The notes beneath the pieces are model-generated. The model saw only the letters and a program-made list of their open reading frames with translations, did no database searches and had not been told where the DNA came from. A program made the translations under genes and the position numbers. DNA of 64,000 nucleotides from Neptunomonas antarctica (GTDB lineage Bacteria > Pseudomonadota > Gammaproteobacteria > Pseudomonadales > Balneatricaceae), in the NCBI RefSeq assembly GCF_001305295.1, contig NZ_LJSI01000035.1:117864-181863 (forward strand), read 5' to 3'. Positions 59,310 to 64,000 of the stretch are shown here, in pieces; within the stretch, counting starts at the first letter, position 1; every line of letters starts with the position of its first letter.

Positions 59310-60239
59310 ATGACACAGTTGATGTGGCAAAAACGTAGGGTAATACAAGCAGCGATGGCTGCTCTTCTCTTATGTCTAACTATGTTCTCTGTAGCGACCA
59401 CTACTCCTTCAGTTACCCTCTTGTTAACTGCCTCTAATCCTATTTACCAGGCAGTGTCGACAAGTATCCAAGCGTCGATTAAAACCCATGTCAACTTTAA
59501 AGAATATACACTGGACTCTATAAAGGATATTCCACACAGCTCAGATCCCATTATTACCGTTGGCTCATCCGCGTTCAAAGCAGCGCTGAATAAATTTCCA
59601 GAACAGTCTATTATTGCCAGCTTTTTACCACGCAGAGTATTTGAACAGTTACTCAATAAATCGCAACGAAGCGTAAACAATACGACAGCTGTGTTTATCG
59701 ACCAGCCTATGACGCGGCAATTATCTTTAGCCAGAATGATTATCCCCAATGGCAAAACTATAGGCACTGTATTTGGCACATCTTCACTGGTAGAAAAACA
59801 ACGCCTCGATATAGCGGCTGAAGCAACGGGATTTACCGTGATATCTATTGTGCTTAACAGCCAGGACAATCCGATTAATACCTTGCAGCCCATCATCCAG
59901 AAAACTGATCTATTTCTGGCAATACCAGACCAATCTGCATTCAATAGAGCCAGTGCAAAATGGTCTCTTTTTATCTCACTGAGAGCAAAAAAACCCTTAA
60001 TGGGTTTCTCTGAAAAATATGTTGATGCGGGCGCTCTCGCCGCCATATATTCATCCCCGGCGCAAGTAGGAAAACATACCGCGGAAACACTCGATACATT
60101 TCTGACATCCGGGCTATTTCCAGAACCACAACACCCTCGATACTTTTCCGTTAAAACTAATCCAGAATCTGCCAAAACAATTAATATTCAAATCCCAAGC
60201 AATGAATTTTTATTACGTCAGCTAGGAGATTCAGATTAA
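59310..60239 (+). CDS. periplasmic ABC_sub_bind-type ligand-binding protein
   Basis: 309 residues with an N-terminal membrane/signal segment (VIQAAMAALLLCLTMFSVA), then a two-lobe type I periplasmic-binding fold as in the ABC_sub_bind/TrpX group: IITVGSSAFKAAL, IIASFLPRRVFEQLL, GTVFGTSSLVEKQRL, TDLFLAIPDQSAFNRA and AIYSSPAQVGKHTAETL. No permease or ATPase accompanies it. It lies between a TonB receptor and a kinase whose start follows by one base, so it may present a ligand to the kinase sensor (inference). Confidence 0.8.
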   Translation: MTQLMWQKRRVIQAAMAALLLCLTMFSVATTTPSVTLLLTASNPIYQAVSTSIQASIKTHVNFKEYTLDSIKDIPHSSDPIITVGSSAFKAALNKFPEQSIIASFLPRRVFEQLLNKSQRSVNNTTAVFIDQPMTRQLSLARMIIPNGKTIGTVFGTSSLVEKQRLDIAAEATGFTVISIVLNSQDNPINTLQPIIQKTDLFLAIPDQSAFNRASAKWSLFISLRAKKPLMGFSEKYVDAGALAAIYSSPAQVGKHTAETLDTFLTSGLFPEPQHPRYFSVKTNPESAKTINIQIPSNEFLLRQLGDSD

Positions 60240-60240
60240 T

Positions 60241-62886
60241 ATGTCATCTGAAAAAATACATGGTTTAGGTATCAGACAGCGAATATTACTGTTAACACTA
60301 CTGCCGTTACTCTTTATTTCGCTACTGTTAGGTGGCTACTTTACCTATACACGCTTACAAGATGCAGAAGAGACATTAATAGATCGCGGGCAATTATTAG
60401 CAAGATTGGTTGCATCCTCTTCAGAATTTGGCTTTATTACTAACAACAATCAATTACTAAAATCTATCAGTAAAGGACCATTTTTAGAACAAGAGGTTGC
60501 AGATATCCTGTTCCTAAACGAACGCTATGAATTAATTCTCCGCTCCGCCAATTTCCATGTAGATTTACAACCAGCAGCCCCACAAACCTATCAACAGGAT
60601 GGGTACTGGTATTTTGTACAACCCATTAGAACAACGGGTATCCCCTTCTTAGATAACACTGAATTTCAGGAACCTGAAAAAATAACAGATATCATCGGCT
60701 GGGTTCTTGTCGCAATGACAGAAGCTAAAAAAAACAAACAAGAAGAACAAATTTTAGTAACAAGTTCACTATTACTATTGATTGGCGTTATGTTTACGTT
60801 CTTTCTGGCACAACGATTCGGCAGGAGTATAAGCCTACCGTTACTTGAACTCTCGCACGTCATGGGAAAGCTGCAGACAGGCCATTTAGTATCACGCGTT
60901 ACAAACACTTATACAGGGGAGTTTAATTCACTCGCCCATGGGCTCAATGAGCTTGCCGATACTGTTCAACAATCAATAGAAATCAAGGAAAACAAAATAG
61001 ACTTGGCAACCAGAAAACTTCAATCAACTTTACACCATTTAGAAAAACAAAATAATGCGCTTTTGATAGCCCGTAAACTGGCTGAGGATGCGAATAAAGC
61101 AAAGGATGACTTCCTTGCGAGAATGAGCCATGAACTCCGTACACCGTTAACATCCGTCGTTGGTTTTACCCGGCTTCTTAAGCAAACATCTTGTTCTGAT
61201 GAGCAGCTGGAGCATATCAGAATAATCAATCAAACTTCACAGCTTCTATTATCTATCATTGATGACATTTTAGATTTTTCGAAACTACAACAAGATGCGA
61301 TATCAATCGAAGAGATACCTTTTAGCCTAGAAGATATTGTGTATGCTGTATTGGAGATGCAAGCCCCTCAAGCCCATGAAAAAGGTCTTGAGCTAGTTGC
61401 TCATATGCCAGAGAGATCATGCCTTGATGCACAAGGAGACCCTACACGGATCCACCAGATAGTTTCCAATGTGGTCGCCAATGCCGTTAAGTTCACAAAT
61501 AGCGGATCTGTAGAAGTTCAGGTTGAATCAACATTAGTAAACGAACAGCGTAGCTTATTTACCATCAAAATTATCGATACGGGTATTGGAATTCCAGCGC
61601 ACCAATTAGAACAACTATTCAAAGCATTTACGCAAGCAGATACATCAATCACCCGTCGTTTTGGTGGTTCAGGGCTTGGACTAATAATATCTGAAAAATT
61701 AACAGAACTCATGGGCGGAAAATTGACCATGACGAGCCAAGAAGGTGTAGGAACGACTCTCACACTACTCCTGCCACTAAAAACGAAACACAGAGAGTTT
61801 ACTTTAAGTAATAGCATAAAAGCGTCGAAAAAATCGATACTCTATTATGAAGAAAATGCATCTCTCAGACGTGCAATCACTACCATGCTAGATAAATATG
61901 CCTCGACCCTTCATGTGGCAAAACATTTGGATGAATGGGTCAAATTGGCTCCTGAATACCAAACAGTCATGATAGGAATACCGGCAGAACAAGAAAAACA
62001 AAATGCTTATTTAAAGATCCTTTCGCAGCCTTTAACACATAACCCTGAACTACTTGTATTTGCTCCTAACGGGTTAGATATTTCAACTATTCCATCAAGC
62101 ATTACTATCTTAAAAAAGCCTATTCGGCCTTTTCGTCTTTTCGAAAGGCTACATTTAACAGTAGATGTTGAGCCGACGCGTGAAGAGCTAATACGACCTC
62201 AACGTACCATTAAGGTCGTATTAGCAGAAGATAATGAATTAAATCGTTTGCTTATTAATAAAATCCTTAATACGTTTAATATTCAAACAGTGATAGCGAA
62301 AACAGGGCTTGAGACAATAAAGCTCGTTAATGAAACAAATCCTGACATCGTCATAATGGATGCTCATATGCCAATAATGGATGGATTTGAGGCCACGAAG
62401 CGTATCAAAGCGGTATGGCCAGATCTGCCGGTCATCGCACTGACTGCTAGCATTATTGAACGAGAGCATTTGGCCCTGTATGAAGCAGGTGTTACTAAAG
62501 TATTACTGAAGCCGATCAATGATAATGAGCTATTAAGTACGATTACATCCCTAACATTCCACAGCAGCACTGCACTGACGCTCACACAGAACAACACATA
62601 CACCGAAAAAAGTAATATAGAACAATATAATATAACCCGCGAGCAACTAAAACAGGAGCTTCAATCCCTTAGTCGTCAACTTAGTCAGGGATTTACATCA
62701 CAAAACATAAATATCGTACGTGAAATAAACCATCAACTGGCAGGCATTGTAGGGCTTTATGAATTACCTGAAATAGAAAACTGCGTATGTGAAATAGAAG
62801 CGCTTATTCGAAAGCAATCAATTGATTGGTCAGTGTTATGGAAAGTAATATGGCGCCTGACACGATTACTTAAGATACAAGAATAA
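60241..62886 (+). CDS. hybrid sensor histidine kinase (BarA-like layout)
   Basis: 881 residues. Two membrane helices (about 13-35 and 171-190) enclose a periplasmic sensor; HAMP (about 190-245), coiled coil, HisKA with H297 in SHELRTPLT, and HATPase with GDPTRIHQI...DTGIGI and GGSGLGL follow. After it comes a degenerate receiver (about 530-640, no clear Asp), then a true receiver (about 655-775) with D707 in IVIMDAHMP. A C-terminal Hpt-like domain has H831 in NHQLAG. AGGAGA precedes the ATG. No separate response regulator is adjacent. Confidence 0.92.
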   Translation: MSSEKIHGLGIRQRILLLTLLPLLFISLLLGGYFTYTRLQDAEETLIDRGQLLARLVASSSEFGFITNNNQLLKSISKGPFLEQEVADILFLNERYELILRSANFHVDLQPAAPQTYQQDGYWYFVQPIRTTGIPFLDNTEFQEPEKITDIIGWVLVAMTEAKKNKQEEQILVTSSLLLLIGVMFTFFLAQRFGRSISLPLLELSHVMGKLQTGHLVSRVTNTYTGEFNSLAHGLNELADTVQQSIEIKENKIDLATRKLQSTLHHLEKQNNALLIARKLAEDANKAKDDFLARMSHELRTPLTSVVGFTRLLKQTSCSDEQLEHIRIINQTSQLLLSIIDDILDFSKLQQDAISIEEIPFSLEDIVYAVLEMQAPQAHEKGLELVAHMPERSCLDAQGDPTRIHQIVSNVVANAVKFTNSGSVEVQVESTLVNEQRSLFTIKIIDTGIGIPAHQLEQLFKAFTQADTSITRRFGGSGLGLIISEKLTELMGGKLTMTSQEGVGTTLTLLLPLKTKHREFTLSNSIKASKKSILYYEENASLRRAITTMLDKYASTLHVAKHLDEWVKLAPEYQTVMIGIPAEQEKQNAYLKILSQPLTHNPELLVFAPNGLDISTIPSSITILKKPIRPFRLFERLHLTVDVEPTREELIRPQRTIKVVLAEDNELNRLLINKILNTFNIQTVIAKTGLETIKLVNETNPDIVIMDAHMPIMDGFEATKRIKAVWPDLPVIALTASIIEREHLALYEAGVTKVLLKPINDNELLSTITSLTFHSSTALTLTQNNTYTEKSNIEQYNITREQLKQELQSLSRQLSQGFTSQNINIVREINHQLAGIVGLYELPEIENCVCEIEALIRKQSIDWSVLWKVIWRLTRLLKIQE

Positions 62887-62913
62887 ATGACTACATTGAA
62901 TATTTTTATAAGC

Positions 62914-63288
62914 TCAGAATGAACGGTAGGTAGGCGTTTTATCGATTAGCGATTTCAATTTCAGGCGTATTAATTCTAAACGCTCCATTCCTACCGAATT
63001 ATATCGATACGCTCCGGACCCAAAAAGAATTTCCTTATTCTCTTCAGCCTGTAATTCGAGTTCATAACACTCCTGTCTGATGTCTTCCAACTCAGGGTCA
63101 TGCCGTATAGGGAGCCCAATAAACAACCCCCACTGCCCGTTATCAAGTCCACCTTCACACACTGTAGTCAACATCTGATAAGCCTCTTCTCTACTCGGAC
63201 GATACACAGGCGATCGACCGAATAATAATGACACCGCGAGTAGTAGCAGTACTATTAAGCAGACAAGGAATACAGGAAAAAACGCCAC
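62914..63288 (-). CDS. small membrane-anchored protein of unknown function
   Basis: 124 residues: one N-terminal membrane helix (FFPVFLVCLIVLLLLAVSLLF), then a soluble acidic domain (REEAYQMLTTVCEGGLDNGQ, IRHDPELEDIRQECYELE, GMERLELIRLKLKSLIDKTP). I do not recognise a family. It starts one base after the DUF2489-like gene stop, so the two are co-transcribed and may interact. Confidence 0.75.
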   Translation of the reverse strand: MAFFPVFLVCLIVLLLLAVSLLFGRSPVYRPSREEAYQMLTTVCEGGLDNGQWGLFIGLPIRHDPELEDIRQECYELELQAEENKEILFGSGAYRYNSVGMERLELIRLKLKSLIDKTPTYRSF

Positions 63289-63289
63289 T

Positions 63290-63769
63290 TCAGTGAGTAG
63301 TCCTGTTTAATTGCACCTCAAGGCTAGCCGTCGCTTTTTTAACATCATCACCTTTAGTTGACGCAATCTCTGCCATCAAAGCCTCATATTTTCGTTTTGA
63401 TAGCTTATCTAAATTTTTCCATTCCTTCAAAATGGGAATATGCTCTGTTTGTTTTGAAATTTCCGAGAAAATTTTAAAGTCATCTTCATAATGCAGTTCA
63501 GGATCATAGTGATCGATCAACACTTTAATCCTGATAGCTCCCTCTATTACTCCCAGCTGATCGGCGGTCAACGCTTTAGCGAGAATCCTAAGACTATCCT
63601 GGACGTGTATATATTTTTCTTTTTTCATCGCCAGCACACGTTCAGTTTGAAGTGCTTTCTCGGCATGAATGCTTTTTAGAATGCGGTATTTTTTATAACT
63701 AAACGCAGATAGAAAAATAATAAGTAGTACACCTACAACAATCATAATAGTCATTGTTAATTCTGACAC
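63290..63769 (-). CDS. DUF2489-like membrane protein
   Basis: A GTG at 63769 with AAGG six bases upstream is the favoured start (ATG 63802 is the alternative), giving about 159 residues. An N-terminal membrane helix (MTIMIVVGVLLIIFLSAF) is followed by a helical domain with SLRILAKALTADQLGVIEGAIRIKVLIDHY (in part), which resembles DUF2489. The role is unknown. Confidence 0.7.
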   Translation of the reverse strand: MSELTMTIMIVVGVLLIIFLSAFSYKKYRILKSIHAEKALQTERVLAMKKEKYIHVQDSLRILAKALTADQLGVIEGAIRIKVLIDHYDPELHYEDDFKIFSEISKQTEHIPILKEWKNLDKLSKRKYEALMAEIASTKGDDVKKATASLEVQLNRTTH

Positions 63770-63968
63770 GCTAGCACCTTCTTTTAAAAATATTGAATAC
63801 ATATATAGAATAAATCTTACAGTAATTGTTTAAGAACATCAGAAATACCCTCCTAGCGAACAATTTTCAGCAGCCTGTCTGACTTGACCGATCGTAGCGA
63901 GGGGAAATTGATATTCCAATGAATTATTTTGCAGCGCACCAAATTATGAATGCTAAGTTCCAGACATA

Positions 63969-64000
63969 AAAAAACCCTGACCGTTACCGGTCAGGGTTAT
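63969..64000. terminator. terminator hairpin at the window end
   Basis: AACCCTGACC/GGTCAGGGTT stem with a six-base loop and A tract before it; probably ends a leftward gene lying beyond the window. Confidence 0.8.

Overview
The window is a chromosomal segment of a marine-type gammaproteobacterium, probably Oceanospirillales-like. This is inferred from gene order (moeB-prmC-prfA-hemA, lolB, tRNA-Gln-prs-rplY-pth-ychF, rnr, secDF-yajC-tgt-queA), from an enteric-type 491-residue IlvC, and from TRAP and BCCT transporters. The species cannot be named from the sequence alone.

Layout. 1-2.1 kb: the end of aspA and ansA (asparagine to aspartate to fumarate). 2.1-6.5 kb, minus strand: yccU-like gene, moeB, prmC, prfA, hemA. 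6.7-12.7 kb, plus strand: TPR lipoprotein, lolB, tRNA-Gln, prs, rplY, pth, ychF; the ispE gene usually found between lolB and prs is not there. 12.8-15.4 kb: a tRNA-Met-Gln-Gln array and a FimX-like degenerate GGDEF/EAL protein. 15.4-24.8 kb, minus strand: serB, rnr, secF, secD, yajC, tgt, queA. A tRNA-Leu at 25.0 kb then borders an accessory region running to about 47.4 kb.

The accessory region holds a PEP-CTERM-like secreted protein, decayed small genes, a class II aldolase, a BCCT-UspA pair that looks more GC-rich than its surroundings, a cysteine-motif secreted protein, and a type I secretion locus (ABC, HlyD, TolC). Two tandemly duplicated RTX-type cargo genes lie upstream of the secretion genes. 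A TRAP transporter with a class II HMG-CoA reductase and a divergent MocR-type regulator follows, interpreted as mevalonate uptake and catabolism. A Sel1-repeat protein and an IS30 transposase remnant complete the region. From 47.4 kb: ilvC, modF, a LysR/oxidoreductase pair, a DJ-1/PfpI protein, 3-hydroxybutyrate dehydrogenase, mgtE, a ZntB-like transporter, a TonB receptor/periplasmic binding protein/hybrid kinase operon, and two small membrane proteins.

The strongest unexpected signal is regulatory. The PEP-CTERM-like gene and both RTX cargo genes carry a sigma-54-type -24/-12 element and, 63-65 bp upstream of it, the same 17-bp imperfect palindrome (TGTAAAAAAACCTGACA type). The RTX genes carry three such sites each at about 115-bp spacing. 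This suggests one enhancer-binding regulator co-controlling an exosortase-type surface protein and a type I secreted matrix or adhesin-like protein. The second strong candidate is the TRAP/HMG-CoA reductase/MocR locus, which has a three-half-site operator overlapping the regulator's own ribosome binding site.
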